Positions 6,498 to 15,456 of a stretch of DNA of 64,000 bases are shown piece by piece. The DNA is from an uncultured Collinsella sp. (lineage in GTDB: Bacteria; Actinomycetota; Coriobacteriia; Coriobacteriales; Coriobacteriaceae): NCBI GenBank assembly GCA_958437495.1, contig CAUBOH010000009.1, forward strand, positions 1 through 64,000, read 5' to 3'. Under the pieces are notes generated by a model. That model was not told the DNA's origin. It searched no databases and saw nothing but the letters and a program-made list of their open reading frames with translations. A program made the position numbers and the translations under genes. Within the stretch, counting starts at the first letter, position 1. Each line of letters begins with the position of its first letter.

Positions 6498-8688
6498 ACT
6501 CGCTTGGGGCAACGTCCGCCGTGCCGGCCGCGACTACCTCGTCTACCTTCTGACGCTCACCCTGGGCGTCACGGTCTTCTATGCCTTTAACACCATCTCG
6601 ATGCAGGTCGACATCGCCGGAATCGATGAAGAGGGCTTGGCACAGGTTATGGGCAGCATGCTCGGCTACCTGACGTACTTTTTGGCCGGCGTCATGGCCT
6701 TTTTGATGGTGTACGCCAATAACTTCATCATGAAACGCCGCAAAAAGGAGTTCGGCCTGTACCAGGTGCTCGGCATGGGGCGCGGGCGCGTCGCCACGAT
6801 CATGGCGCTCGAGACCGTGATAGTATCGGTCGTGGCCTTTGTCGCCGGCATTGTGCTGGGTGTGGGACTCTCCCAGCTCATGACGTTCTTTACGGCCTCG
6901 CTCTTTAAGACACAGATCGCCGACTTCCACTTCTTTTTCTCGGTGCATGCGTTCAACCTGACCCTTGCCTGCATGCTCGTAATGTTTGTGCTCACGCTAC
7001 TGCTGAACCTTCGCGCCGTGCGTCGCACCAGGCTCATTGAGCTCATGGGTGCCGAGCGTCGCAACGAGAGCATCAAGACACGCAACCCCTGGATCGCGAT
7101 TGCCATCTTTGCCGTGGGCGTGGCGCTTGTGGGCGTGGCCTATTACCGTCTGCTACGTGATGGGTTCCCGCTAACTGCGACGGACAGCAAGCTGCAAGAG
7201 GCCATGAGCCAGTTTGGCATTACGACCGCTATGGTTACAGTGGGTACCTTTGCGCTGTTCTGGGGACTCTCGGGCATGCTTATCAAGCTGCTGCAGAGCC
7301 TGCGCAGCGTGTATTGGCGCGGCCTCAATATGTTTACTGTGCGTCAGCTTTCGGCCAAGGTCAATACGGTGTGCTTTTCGATGGGCGTCATCGCGATGAT
7401 TCTGTTTTTGGCCATCACCTCGGTGACGTGCGGTATGTCGATTGCCAATGTGATGAACGAGAATCTGGAGCGCTATAACCCTGTTGACGTGTCTCAGACG
7501 TACATCTATTACACGCCCGAAACGCTCGATTACTACAAGGAGTATGTCAATCCGTCTGAGGCCGATCGCATGGTGCTGGCCGATACAACGGTCGATTTGT
7601 ACGCTGCATGGCATGGTGAGCGCAAGTCGGCGGACAACAACGACGAGACCGGCAAGAAGGTCAATATCGCCGATGTTGCCGGTGAGCATGTGCAGATCGA
7701 TTCGTATCTGAGTTACCCGCTTGGCGGCTCGGGCCCCTCGGTGGTGGCGGGTGAGATGTGCAAGGCCATGGGCGAAAAGCTCCCCAAGGCGCTCGAGGGA
7801 AGCAACGCCGATGCGATGGGTCTGTTTGTGACGCCGGCGAGCCAGTACAACAAACTGCGCCAGATGATGGGCGAGGAGCCGGTGAGCATTGGCCGCGACC
7901 AGTATTTGCTCACGTGTGATATGGGCGGTGAGCTGGGCGACCTGTACACCAAGTATATGGCTGGCGGCCATACCCTTACCTTGGGCGGGCATGAGCTCAA
8001 GCCCGCAACCGATAAGTCGGACGAGGACACGGCGGCCATCGCCAACTCGGCGATGGGCAGCAATCCCGGTAGCGTGGTCGTAGCCGATGAGCTGCTGTTC
8101 CAGCTTAATCTGCAGCCGTATTCTAGTAATCTGCTCGTTAACTACAAGCAGGGGATGGATGTGACCAAGGCAGACGAGAGCATTAAATACACCTTGCTCG
8201 ACATTCTGCTCGTTGACGGCAAGGAGCCGGGGTCGTGGGGAGTCTTCATCACGCGTTCCGAGATGTACGCGCAAGCAGCGCAGATGAACGGCATGATTAG
8301 CTATCTGGCCATCTACATTGGCTTTGTACTGGTCGTTGCGTGCGCGGCGATTCTGTCGATCCAGCAACTCTCCAACGTGGCCGACGGCAGCCGCAGCTAT
8401 CGTGTGCTGGCACAGATCGGCTGTGACGACCGCCAGATTCGCCATTCGGTGATGGCGCAGCAAGCGGTGTTCTTCCTGTTCCCGCTGGCAGTGGGCCTGG
8501 CTCACTCCTTTGTGGCGCTCAAGGTGATTATCGAGCTGGTGAGCATATTCGGAGATATGAGCATCGGCGGCACCGTGGGCCTCACCTGTGCGATCTTCCT
8601 GGCGGCCTACGGCGGCTACTTCCTGGTGACGTACCTCATGAGCGCCGGCATGGTACAAGCTGCCATCGCCACCCGCTACAGCGAGTAG
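6487..8688 (+). CDS. FtsX-like ABC transporter permease (BceB-like)
   Basis: A 733-residue integral membrane protein. An N-terminal helix (DYLVYLLTLTLGVTVFYAF) is followed by helix groups near residues 55-170 and 195-310, a long hydrophilic stretch of about 260 residues (roughly 330-600), and a final group of three helices after about residue 605. The number of helices (about ten), the EFGLYQVLGMGRGRV coupling segment after the first bundle and the large external domain match BceB-type permeases, in which that domain senses peptide antibiotics. The ATG at 6487 is chosen over the GTG at 6475 because GGTGAGGG precedes it and it overlaps the ATPase gene. The two genes form one operon. Confidence 0.88.
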   Translation: MLCKLAWGNVRRAGRDYLVYLLTLTLGVTVFYAFNTISMQVDIAGIDEEGLAQVMGSMLGYLTYFLAGVMAFLMVYANNFIMKRRKKEFGLYQVLGMGRGRVATIMALETVIVSVVAFVAGIVLGVGLSQLMTFFTASLFKTQIADFHFFFSVHAFNLTLACMLVMFVLTLLLNLRAVRRTRLIELMGAERRNESIKTRNPWIAIAIFAVGVALVGVAYYRLLRDGFPLTATDSKLQEAMSQFGITTAMVTVGTFALFWGLSGMLIKLLQSLRSVYWRGLNMFTVRQLSAKVNTVCFSMGVIAMILFLAITSVTCGMSIANVMNENLERYNPVDVSQTYIYYTPETLDYYKEYVNPSEADRMVLADTTVDLYAAWHGERKSADNNDETGKKVNIADVAGEHVQIDSYLSYPLGGSGPSVVAGEMCKAMGEKLPKALEGSNADAMGLFVTPASQYNKLRQMMGEEPVSIGRDQYLLTCDMGGELGDLYTKYMAGGHTLTLGGHELKPATDKSDEDTAAIANSAMGSNPGSVVVADELLFQLNLQPYSSNLLVNYKQGMDVTKADESIKYTLLDILLVDGKEPGSWGVFITRSEMYAQAAQMNGMISYLAIYIGFVLVVACAAILSIQQLSNVADGSRSYRVLAQIGCDDRQIRHSVMAQQAVFFLFPLAVGLAHSFVALKVIIELVSIFGDMSIGGTVGLTCAIFLAAYGGYFLVTYLMSAGMVQAAIATRYSE

Positions 8689-8724
8689 CTCGTTCAGCTC
8701 GGAATTATCGTAGGTTGAGCATAG

Positions 8725-8871
8725 GTCAGCGAAAGCGCCCCTAAGCGAGCAAGGCGACGTGAAAGAGGAGGGAAGCGTACTTTTGTACGCGACCGACGAT
8801 TGAACGTCAGATTGCCGCCTAGGGGCGCTTGCAGCGTCGAGCCGTTGCGCGGTTTGGTATAACCGCGTAAC
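8725..8871 (-). repeat. Structured repeat element, copy 2
   Basis: Same architecture as the copy at 73-220, read on the minus strand. The leading hairpin has a TATACC-AAA loop, the outer stem is GCGCCCCTA / TAGGGGCGC, and the inner hairpin is GCGTAC-AAAA-GTACGC. It lies between the Bce-like permease and the amino-acid permease, and is the only copy not placed downstream of a gene on its own strand. The rest of the 309-bp gap holds the start region of the next gene. Confidence 0.75.
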
Positions 8872-8997
8872 TTCATCGTAGAAGCGCGTTTGCGGGCGGC
8901 GGATGCTCGTCTCCTGCCGCTCGCTCACTGAGGCTTGGCAATTGTCTTAATATCTTAAGGGTCTCGATTTGTCCAAGACTGAGCGAAGGAGCTCATC

Positions 8998-10437
8998 ATG
9001 AGCGACGGAAAGAAGAAGCTTTCCTTCTTGACGGTCATTTCGACCATCATCTGCGTCGTCTTCGTTTGCGAGGCCGCTGCACCTGCTGCTGCCATTGGCA
9101 ACCAGCAGTTCTTCTGGTGGATCTTCCTGATTCTGACCTTCCTGCTCCCTTATGGCATGGTCGTTGCCGAGCTCGGCACTACCTATGACGGCGAGGGTGG
9201 TATTTACGACTGGGTGCGCGATGGCCTGGGCGACAAGTGGGGTGCTCGCATTTCGTACTACTACTGGGTTAACTATCCGTTGTGGATTGCCTCGCTGGCC
9301 ACCATGTTCCCCGACATTTTGGGCATGGTCTTTGGCGTCGAGTTCAATCTGATTGCCAAGATTGGTATCGACCTTGCCTTTGTGTGGATCGTCTATCTTA
9401 TGGGTCGCTCCAAGGCTGCCGACTCCGAGTGGGTCCTGAACGGCGGCGCCATCATCAAGGTTGCCGTTGCCGTTATCGTCGGCGCTTTGGGTATTTGGTA
9501 TGCCATGGAGAACGGTTTTGCGAACGACATGTCCGCTGCCACCTTCCTGCCCGAGCTCACCAACACCAACGCGTTCGGCTACCTGTCGATCATCATCTTT
9601 AACTTCATGGGCTTCGAGGTCATCTGCACCATGACCGACGATATGGCCGATCCCGCTCGCGATATCCCCAAGGCTATCATCGTTGGCGGCCTGTCTATCG
9701 CCGTGATCTACCTGTTCGCTGGCTTTGGCATCGGCGCTGCTGTGCCGGCCGATTCCATCGATCCCGACTACGGCATGATCTATGCTGTCCAGACCATGGT
9801 GGGCGACTCCATGATCTTCAAGGTCATCTGCATTGCCTTCCTGATCACCCTGTTCGCCAACATGGCTGCCTGGTCCTTCGGCGTCAACTCCGTTGCTCGT
9901 TATGCTGCCGAGCATGGCAACATGCCCAAGGTCTTCGCCTCGATGATCTCGGATGACGACATGCCCAACGGCGCCAACCTGGTCAACGCCATCGTCGCCT
10001 CCCTGGTGCTGTGCCTGCAGCTCGTTCCTATCGACGCCATCTCCAACGGTGTTTTCTGGATGCTCTTCGGCACCTCCGTTGTATTCCTGCTGCTCACCTA
10101 CATTCCGATGTTCCCGGCATTCCTCAACCTTCGTAAGAACGACCCTAACCGTGCGCGCATCTTTACGTTCCCGTTTAAGGGCGCCATGATGAAGGTCATG
10201 CTGGCTATTCCCTGCATCGAGCTGATTCTGGCTATCGTTGCAACGCTGATTCCGTTCTCTGTCGATGAGATTGGCGATAAGGTCCCGATGATCGTTATCT
10301 TCATCGTGCTCTTGCTTATTGGCGAGGTTGTCCGCGTCGTCAGTGCTAAGGGTCGCGAGACCGAGTATAAGGGTCTCACCCCTGAACTAGCTGCTCAGCG
10401 TCTCGTTGAGGAGACCGCCGAGGCCGAGGAGAACTAG
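8998..10437 (+). CDS. APC-family amino acid/polyamine permease
   Basis: A 479-residue transporter with about twelve membrane helices and no signal peptide. The first helix (LSFLTVISTIICVVFVCEA), the conserved segment EGGIYDWVRDGLG and the later FNFMGFEVICTMTDDMADPARDIPKA (helix 6 region) are typical of the APC superfamily (glutamate/GABA and agmatine/putrescine antiporters). AAGGAGCTCATC precedes the ATG. The agmatine deiminase at 10723 follows on the same strand after a 285-bp leader. An agmatine-putrescine or agmatine-related exchanger, as in AguD systems, is therefore the best guess, but substrate cannot be read from the sequence. Confidence 0.85.
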   Translation: MSDGKKKLSFLTVISTIICVVFVCEAAAPAAAIGNQQFFWWIFLILTFLLPYGMVVAELGTTYDGEGGIYDWVRDGLGDKWGARISYYYWVNYPLWIASLATMFPDILGMVFGVEFNLIAKIGIDLAFVWIVYLMGRSKAADSEWVLNGGAIIKVAVAVIVGALGIWYAMENGFANDMSAATFLPELTNTNAFGYLSIIIFNFMGFEVICTMTDDMADPARDIPKAIIVGGLSIAVIYLFAGFGIGAAVPADSIDPDYGMIYAVQTMVGDSMIFKVICIAFLITLFANMAAWSFGVNSVARYAAEHGNMPKVFASMISDDDMPNGANLVNAIVASLVLCLQLVPIDAISNGVFWMLFGTSVVFLLLTYIPMFPAFLNLRKNDPNRARIFTFPFKGAMMKVMLAIPCIELILAIVATLIPFSVDEIGDKVPMIVIFIVLLLIGEVVRVVSAKGRETEYKGLTPELAAQRLVEETAEAEEN

Positions 10438-10722
10438 AGCATCCGGATTCGGGGCTCCAACCCTCCTCGCCACTTGACCATTCCCCGGGGTGGGTGTGAG
10501 CGATAGCTCTGGTAACCACCGCCCGCCCCAATCTCTCTTCCGTATTCTTCGTGCGTTTTGTCTCCGCGCGCCAGGTTACGTCGTCGCTTGCCGGTGCGAC
10601 TCCGTGAAAACCGGCGCCGGGCGCCCCGACCTTTGCCGGGGAACGGGCGTCCGCCACCTCTTGGTTTTAGGCTGCGGGTAACCCGCCTGCAGCAAGCGAT
10701 CGTTCGATTTGGAGGAAATCTT
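10438..10722 (+). promoter_or_regulatory. Long G+C-rich structured leader of agmatine deiminase
   Basis: A 285-base gap rich in possible helices: CCGGT...ACCGG near 10600-10620, CCCCGACC-TTTG-CCGGGG inside a longer GGGCG/CGTCC pairing near 10620-10655, and GCGGG-TAA-CCCGC just before the RBS. Open reading across it (from 10558) lacks protein character. It may hold an attenuator or unrecognised riboswitch. No known riboswitch consensus fits. Confidence 0.35.
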
Positions 10723-11928
10723 ATGCGTACGATCACCGAGTCCGAGTCCACCCCTAAGGCCGACGGCTACTTTATGCCTGCTGAGTTCGCTCCGCAGGAT
10801 CGCGTGTGGATGGGCTGGCCCCATCGCACCGATACCTGGGCCCATGGTGCCAAGCCGGCTCAGAAGCAGTATGCCGCCATCGCTCGCGCCATTGCCGAGT
10901 TCACCCCGGTTACCATATGCGCCAACCAGGCCGACTACGCTAACTGCAAGGCCGTCTTTGAGGAAGACGAGAACGTTACCGTTATCGAGATGACCACCGA
11001 CGACGCTTGGTTCCGCGACACCGCTGCCACTTTTGTTATCAATGGCAAGGGCGATAAGCGCGCCAACCACTGGCACTTCAACGCCTACGGCGGCCTCGTC
11101 GACGGCCTCTATTTCCCGTGGGACAAGGACGAGCAGATCGCCCTTAAGATAGCTGAGCTCTCCGGCTGCCGTCGCTATCGTCCCGATGACATGATCCTCG
11201 AGGGCGGTTCCATCACCGTCGACGGCGAGGGCACCGTGGTCGTGACCGACCAGTGCCTGCTTTCCCCGGGCCGCACCTGCTCTGCGGTTCTGGAGGAGGA
11301 AGAGGATTCCGAGTCCATCTGGCCCAAGTTCAAGAGGAAGTTCGAGCCCTGGAGCGAGGAACTTCGCGCCTATATGGACGAGCACCTCAAGGATTACCTG
11401 GGTGTCGAGAAGGTCATCTGGGTCAAGGAGGGCATCGACCCCGAGGAGACCAACGGTCACATCGATGATGTCGCCACATTCATCGCTCCGGGCGTCATGG
11501 CCTGCATCTGGACTGACGATCCCGAGTATCCGTTCTACGAGCAGTGCCACGCCATCTACGAGACCCTCTCCAACGCCGTTGACGCCAAGGGCCGCAAGAT
11601 GAAGGTCTACAAGCTCTGCATGCCCGTGAACCCGCTGTTCATGGACCAGACTTCCTGCGACACCATCGACGCCGACGAGAACGCCGAGCCGCGCGTCGCC
11701 GATGAGCCGCTGATCGCCTCCTACATGAACTACCTGGTCACCAACCACGGCGTTATCGTCCCGCAGTACGGCGACGAGAACGACCAGCTTGCCGTTGACA
11801 CGCTCCAGAAGATCTACGACGAGGTCTGGGGCGAGGGCGTCTACAAGTGCGTCGGCGTTCAGTCCGAGCAGGTCGTCTTCGGCGGCGGAAATATCCACTG
11901 CATTACGCAGCAGGAACCGTCCGCTTAA
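10723..11928 (+). CDS. aguA: Agmatine deiminase
   Basis: A 401-residue cytoplasmic guanidino-modifying enzyme that hydrolyses agmatine to N-carbamoylputrescine and ammonia. Family signatures are the N-terminal PAEFAPQDRVWMGWPHR, the substrate-binding DDAWFRDTA (93-101), LEGGSITVDGEGT, NGHIDDVATF with the catalytic His, and the nucleophile Cys 393 in GGGNIHCITQQ. All catalytic residues are present. The frame opens at 10558, but the ATG at 10723 is preceded by GGAGGAAATCTT and begins the conserved part. Putrescine carbamoyltransferase and carbamate kinase, the usual partners, are not in this window. The adjacent permease may import agmatine. Regulation may involve the long leader. Confidence 0.95.
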   Translation: MRTITESESTPKADGYFMPAEFAPQDRVWMGWPHRTDTWAHGAKPAQKQYAAIARAIAEFTPVTICANQADYANCKAVFEEDENVTVIEMTTDDAWFRDTAATFVINGKGDKRANHWHFNAYGGLVDGLYFPWDKDEQIALKIAELSGCRRYRPDDMILEGGSITVDGEGTVVVTDQCLLSPGRTCSAVLEEEEDSESIWPKFKRKFEPWSEELRAYMDEHLKDYLGVEKVIWVKEGIDPEETNGHIDDVATFIAPGVMACIWTDDPEYPFYEQCHAIYETLSNAVDAKGRKMKVYKLCMPVNPLFMDQTSCDTIDADENAEPRVADEPLIASYMNYLVTNHGVIVPQYGDENDQLAVDTLQKIYDEVWGEGVYKCVGVQSEQVVFGGGNIHCITQQEPSA

Positions 11929-11941
11929 TCGTCTGGCTCTC

Positions 11942-12028
11942 CGAGGCACCCCATCTCGCCGCTCAAACCGTCGCTCGCGTACCGAAGTACGCTTCGCTCC
12001 TCTTTCGCGGCGACCTGGGGCACCTCGA
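11942..12028 (+). repeat. Structured repeat element, copy 3 (short)
   Basis: A shortened relative lying just after aguA on the same strand. The outer arms (CGAGGCACCCCA / TGGGGCACCTCG) and the inner hairpin GCGTAC-CGAA-GTACGC followed by CTCCTCTTTC match copy 2 in layout. The leading hairpin is absent. Confidence 0.6.
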
Positions 12029-12114
12029 AAACCCAGCCGATCAATCGGACCGACGTAGCTTGTTACCGCATTAGTCATTGGTGCCAACCCTGGCAACGAT
12101 GCAGGTCGAAAAAC

Positions 12115-12261
12115 GTCAGCGAAAACCCGCCAGAGCGAGCAAGGTGCCTTGAAGCGAGGCGGCATTGACCTTTTGGTCATGCCGTCGAAGCTGAAAGGCA
12201 GATTGCCGTTCTGGCGGGTTTGCAGCGTCGAGTCGTTACGCGGTTTGGTAAAACCGCGTAA
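12115..12261 (-). repeat. Structured repeat element, copy 4
   Basis: Full copy read on the minus strand, beginning at the stop codon of the DAHP synthase gene. It has the leading hairpin GTTACGCGG with its TTTACC loop, then CTCGACGCTGCAAA, the outer stem CCCGCCAGA / TCTGGCGGG, an inner hairpin with GACC-AAAA-GGTC plus a bulged A, and the end GGGTTTTCGCTGAC. The last G+C stem followed by TTTT could itself terminate transcription. Confidence 0.75.
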
Positions 12262-13293
12262 CTAAATACGTTCCGCGATCTCGTGGATGAGGTAGTCGGT
12301 CTTTTCCCAGCCCAGGCACGGGTCGGTGATTGACTTGCCAAAGACGCCGCCGTCGACCGGCTGGTTGCCGTCCTCCAGGTAGGACTCAATCATAAAGCCC
12401 TTGACCAGCTTGGAGATGGACTCGTTGCGGCGGCAGCTGTCGAGCACCTCCTTGCAAATGCGATACTGCTCAAGCGGACGTTTGCCCGAGTTGTCGTGGT
12501 TGCAGTCGATGACCGCTGCCGGGTTGGCATAGCCTGCATGCTCGGTATAGCGCTCGGCCAGGCGCTCGAGGTGCTCATAGTGGTAGTTGGGGTAGGTGCG
12601 GCCATCGAGGCCGATGTAGCCGCGCATGACAGCGTGCGCAAGCGGGTTGCCGTCGCACTCGACCTCCCAGTTGCGGAAGATGAAGCTCTGGTGCGCCTGC
12701 GCGGCGTAAATGGAGTTGAGCATAACGGTGGTAGAGCCGGCAGTGGGATTCTTCATGCCGACGGGTACCGAAATGCCGCTCGACACCAGGCGATGCTCCT
12801 GGTTCTCGACCGAGCGTGCGCCCACGGCAACATAGCTCAGCAGGTCAACGAGGTATTGGTAGTTGGACGGATAGAGCATCTCGTCGGCGGTGAAGAAGCC
12901 CGTTTCCTCAATAACGCGCAGGTGCATATGGCGAATGGCCTTGACGCCCTCGAGCAGGTCGTCGGGAGCCTCAGGGTTGGGGTTGTGCAGCAGGCCCTTG
13001 TAGCCGGTGCCCTTGGTGCGCGGCTTATTGGTGTAGACGCGCGGAATGATGATGAGCTTGTCCTTGACATCCTCGGCGGTCTTGGCCAGCCGGTTCATGT
13101 ACTCAAGCACCGAATCCTCGCGGTCGGCAGAGCACGGGCCGATGATGAGCACCTTGCGTGCGTCCTCGCCGGTAAAGACCTTGGCGACCTCGGCGTCAAA
13201 TGCCTGCTTTTTGGCGGTAAGCTCGGCGGAAAGCGGCATTTCCTCGCGGATCTCCATGGGGATCGGCAACTTGCGTTTGAATTCCATGGCCAT
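12262..13293 (-). CDS. aroF: 3-deoxy-7-phosphoheptulonate synthase (AroFGH class)
   Basis: A 343-residue DAHP synthase, the first step of the shikimate pathway, condensing phosphoenolpyruvate with erythrose 4-phosphate. Class I-alpha motifs are visible: IGPCSADREDSVLEY, PRVYTNKPRTKGTGYKGL, ARSVENQEHR, PVGMKNPTAGS, DCNHDNSGK, and the C-terminal metal-ligand region GFMIESYLEDGNQ with SITDPCLGW. The length is normal for AroF/G/H. GAGGAGGCCCCT precedes the ATG. It is a single-gene unit, and structured repeat copy 4 abuts its stop codon. Which aromatic amino acid inhibits it cannot be judged, and no attenuator is evident. Confidence 0.95.
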   Translation of the reverse strand: MAMEFKRKLPIPMEIREEMPLSAELTAKKQAFDAEVAKVFTGEDARKVLIIGPCSADREDSVLEYMNRLAKTAEDVKDKLIIIPRVYTNKPRTKGTGYKGLLHNPNPEAPDDLLEGVKAIRHMHLRVIEETGFFTADEMLYPSNYQYLVDLLSYVAVGARSVENQEHRLVSSGISVPVGMKNPTAGSTTVMLNSIYAAQAHQSFIFRNWEVECDGNPLAHAVMRGYIGLDGRTYPNYHYEHLERLAERYTEHAGYANPAAVIDCNHDNSGKRPLEQYRICKEVLDSCRRNESISKLVKGFMIESYLEDGNQPVDGGVFGKSITDPCLGWEKTDYLIHEIAERI

Positions 13294-13393
13294 AGGGGCC
13301 TCCTCAATCTATAGAAAGAGTAATAAGCGTATTGTCGAGTGCTCGGCATTATCCGCTGTCGCACGCTAAAGTGCAAGCCCCTGTCACCCCGAA

Positions 13394-13445
13394 ACCTGCC
13401 AAAAAGGGACAGGTTTATTTTGGCAGGTTTTATCTGGGTAAACGT
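13394..13445. repeat. CCTGCC...GGCAGG hairpin with GGGACAG loop
   Basis: ACCTGCCAAAA pairs with TTTTGGCAGGT around GGGACAGGTTTA, followed by the constant tail TTTATCTGGG. Similar units lie at 37271, 40828, 46593, 47828 and 61465. The remaining 306-bp gap (13294-13599) shows no gene. Confidence 0.8.
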
Positions 13446-13529
13446 CAGCTGGACCTGGAATGGAATGATGCCACGTGGCTTGGAAGGGGCTGTCAATCAG
13501 GTCCCAGGGGAGGCGGTTCGAGGGCCGCA

Positions 13530-13566
13530 AAATAAAAGCGGGGGCGCAGGTTGTCCTGCGCCCCCG
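13530..13566 (-). terminator. Rho-independent terminator of the ABC exporter operon
   Basis: CGGGGGCGCAGG-TTGT-CCTGCGCCCCCG forms a perfect 12-bp stem. On the minus strand it is followed by a T-rich run (CTTTTATTTT), directly downstream of the gene ending at 13600. Confidence 0.85.
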
Positions 13567-13599
13567 TTCTCGGGCGTCATTCGTTCCCTGCGGCCGAAT

Positions 13600-15456
13600 C
13601 TACGCCGCTTCGTCGAACTGCGAGTTATACAGGTCGGCGTAGAAACCGCCCTGGGCGAGCAGTTCGTCGTGCGTGCCCTTCTCGACGATGTCGCCGTCGC
13701 GGATCACCAAGATCACGTCGGCGTTGCGGATCGTGGACAGGCGGTGCGCGATGACAAAGCTGGTACGGCCCTGCATCAGCGCATCCATGGCACGCTGGAT
13801 GAGCTCCTCGGTGCGGGTGTCGACGTTGGAGGTCGCCTCGTCCAGAATCAGCGCCGGGCGGTCGGCCAAAATGGCACGGGCGATGGTCACGAGCTGGCGC
13901 TGACCCTGCGACAGGTTAGTGCCTTCCTCGTTAATCATAAAGTCGTAGCCGCCGGCGAGCGTATGGATAAAGTGATCGCAGCGTGCGGCGCGTGCTGCGG
14001 CCTCGACCTCGGCATCGCTTGCATCGGGGCGTCCGTAGCGGATGTTCTCGCGGATGGTGCCATTAAACAGCCACGTATCCTGCAGCACCATGGCAAACTC
14101 GCCGCGCAGCGCCGCGCGGTCCCAGTCGCGCACGTCGACGCCCTCGACGCGCAGCGAGCCGCCGTCCACGTCGTAGAAGCGCTGCAGCAGCTTGATGAGC
14201 GTGGTCTTGCCGGCGCCGGTGGGGCCGACGATGGCGATGGTCTGGCCGGGCTGCGCCTCGCAGCTAAAGTCGTGGATGATGGTCTTGTCGGGCGTGTAGC
14301 CAAACTTGACATGGTCAAACTCCACGTGGCCGGGGCGCTTTTCGGGAATCTGCGCGTCGGCCTTCTGCTCCTCCTCGGGCGCGGCCAGGAACTCAAAGAC
14401 GCGTTCGGTGGCAGCGGCCATCGACTGCATCGTGTTGCTCACGTTGCCCAGCTGCTGCACGGGTTGCGTAAAGTTGCGAACGTACTGGATAAAGCTCTGG
14501 ATGTCGCCGGGCGTGGCATTGCCGGTAAGCGCGAGCTGCGCGCCCACCACGACGACGCCCACGTAGCCCATGTTGCCCACCAGGCTCATAAGCGGCATCA
14601 TCAGGCCCGACAGGAACTGCGAGCGCCAGCCACTAATAAAGAGGCGGTCGTTTTGACGGTCGAACTCCTCGATTGAGGCCTCGGCGCGGTCGAACACCTG
14701 AATGACATTCTGGCCGGCAAAGTCCTCCTCGATAATGCCGTTGACGGTGCCCAGGACTTGCTGTTGCTCGCGGAAGTACGGCTGCGAGAAGTGAATCATC
14801 ACGGTCAGGATAATCGCGGCTGCCGGCAGCGTGAGCACGGTGACGCCGGTGAGCGGCAGGCTGATCGACAGCATCATGACGAGCACGCCGATAATCTGCG
14901 TCACCGACGTGATGAGCTGCGTCACGCTCTGGTTGAGCGACTGGCCGAGCGTATCGACGTCGTTGGTGATGCGGCTGAGCACGTCGCCCTTGCTGTGGCC
15001 GTTGAAGTAGCTCATCGGCACGACAGCGATCTTGGCGGCGATCTCCTTGCGCATGCGGTAGCAAATCTTTTGCGTGACGCCGGTCATGAGCCAGCCCTGG
15101 ATGAGGCTGCAGACAGAGCTTGCCAGATACAGGCAGAGCAAAAAGCCGAGCGTCTTGGCGATCCAGGCAAAGTCGACATCGCCGGTACCGTTGACCTTGG
15201 CGACCAGGCCTTCGAACAGCTTGGTCGTAACCTGGCCAAGTACTTTGGGCCCCACAATGTTAAAGATGACCGAGCATACGGCAAAGGCGACGGCGGCAAA
15301 CACGGCAATCTTGTGCTGGCCGATATAGCCGAGCAGCTGCCGTATGGTGCCCTTAAAGTCCTTGGCCTTTTCGCCGCGGGCCATGCCGCCCATGCGGCCC
15401 ATGGGACCGCGCCGGCGGGTGGGCTTGGGAATCTGAGTCTTGGTCTCGTCTGCCAT
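13600..15456 (-). CDS. ABC exporter half-transporter, consensus ATP site
   Basis: A 618-residue fused membrane and ATPase half-transporter of the multidrug/lipid exporter type. About six helices occupy residues 50-330, with ISLPLTGVTVLTLPAAAIIL among them. The nucleotide-binding domain has Walker A GPTGAGKTT, signature LSQGQRQ, Walker B LILDEATS with the catalytic Glu, and the H-loop IAHRLSTI. The N-terminus is Arg/Gly/Met-rich (RRRGPMGRMGGMARG). It starts in a TAATG overlap with its partner and is the last gene of a marR-ABC-ABC operon. The two halves should form one heterodimer, and this one carries the intact catalytic machinery. Confidence 0.92.
   Translation of the reverse strand: MADETKTQIPKPTRRRGPMGRMGGMARGEKAKDFKGTIRQLLGYIGQHKIAVFAAVAFAVCSVIFNIVGPKVLGQVTTKLFEGLVAKVNGTGDVDFAWIAKTLGFLLCLYLASSVCSLIQGWLMTGVTQKICYRMRKEIAAKIAVVPMSYFNGHSKGDVLSRITNDVDTLGQSLNQSVTQLITSVTQIIGVLVMMLSISLPLTGVTVLTLPAAAIILTVMIHFSQPYFREQQQVLGTVNGIIEEDFAGQNVIQVFDRAEASIEEFDRQNDRLFISGWRSQFLSGLMMPLMSLVGNMGYVGVVVVGAQLALTGNATPGDIQSFIQYVRNFTQPVQQLGNVSNTMQSMAAATERVFEFLAAPEEEQKADAQIPEKRPGHVEFDHVKFGYTPDKTIIHDFSCEAQPGQTIAIVGPTGAGKTTLIKLLQRFYDVDGGSLRVEGVDVRDWDRAALRGEFAMVLQDTWLFNGTIRENIRYGRPDASDAEVEAAARAARCDHFIHTLAGGYDFMINEEGTNLSQGQRQLVTIARAILADRPALILDEATSNVDTRTEELIQRAMDALMQGRTSFVIAHRLSTIRNADVILVIRDGDIVEKGTHDELLAQGGFYADLYNSQFDEAA

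Noticed and set aside
10600..10660. Cobalamin riboswitch in the aguA leader
   Set aside because: GGTGCGACTCC and CCGCCACC recall parts of the consensus, but the ACTG core, the spacing and the upstream B12 box are missing, and the downstream gene has no link to cobalamin.
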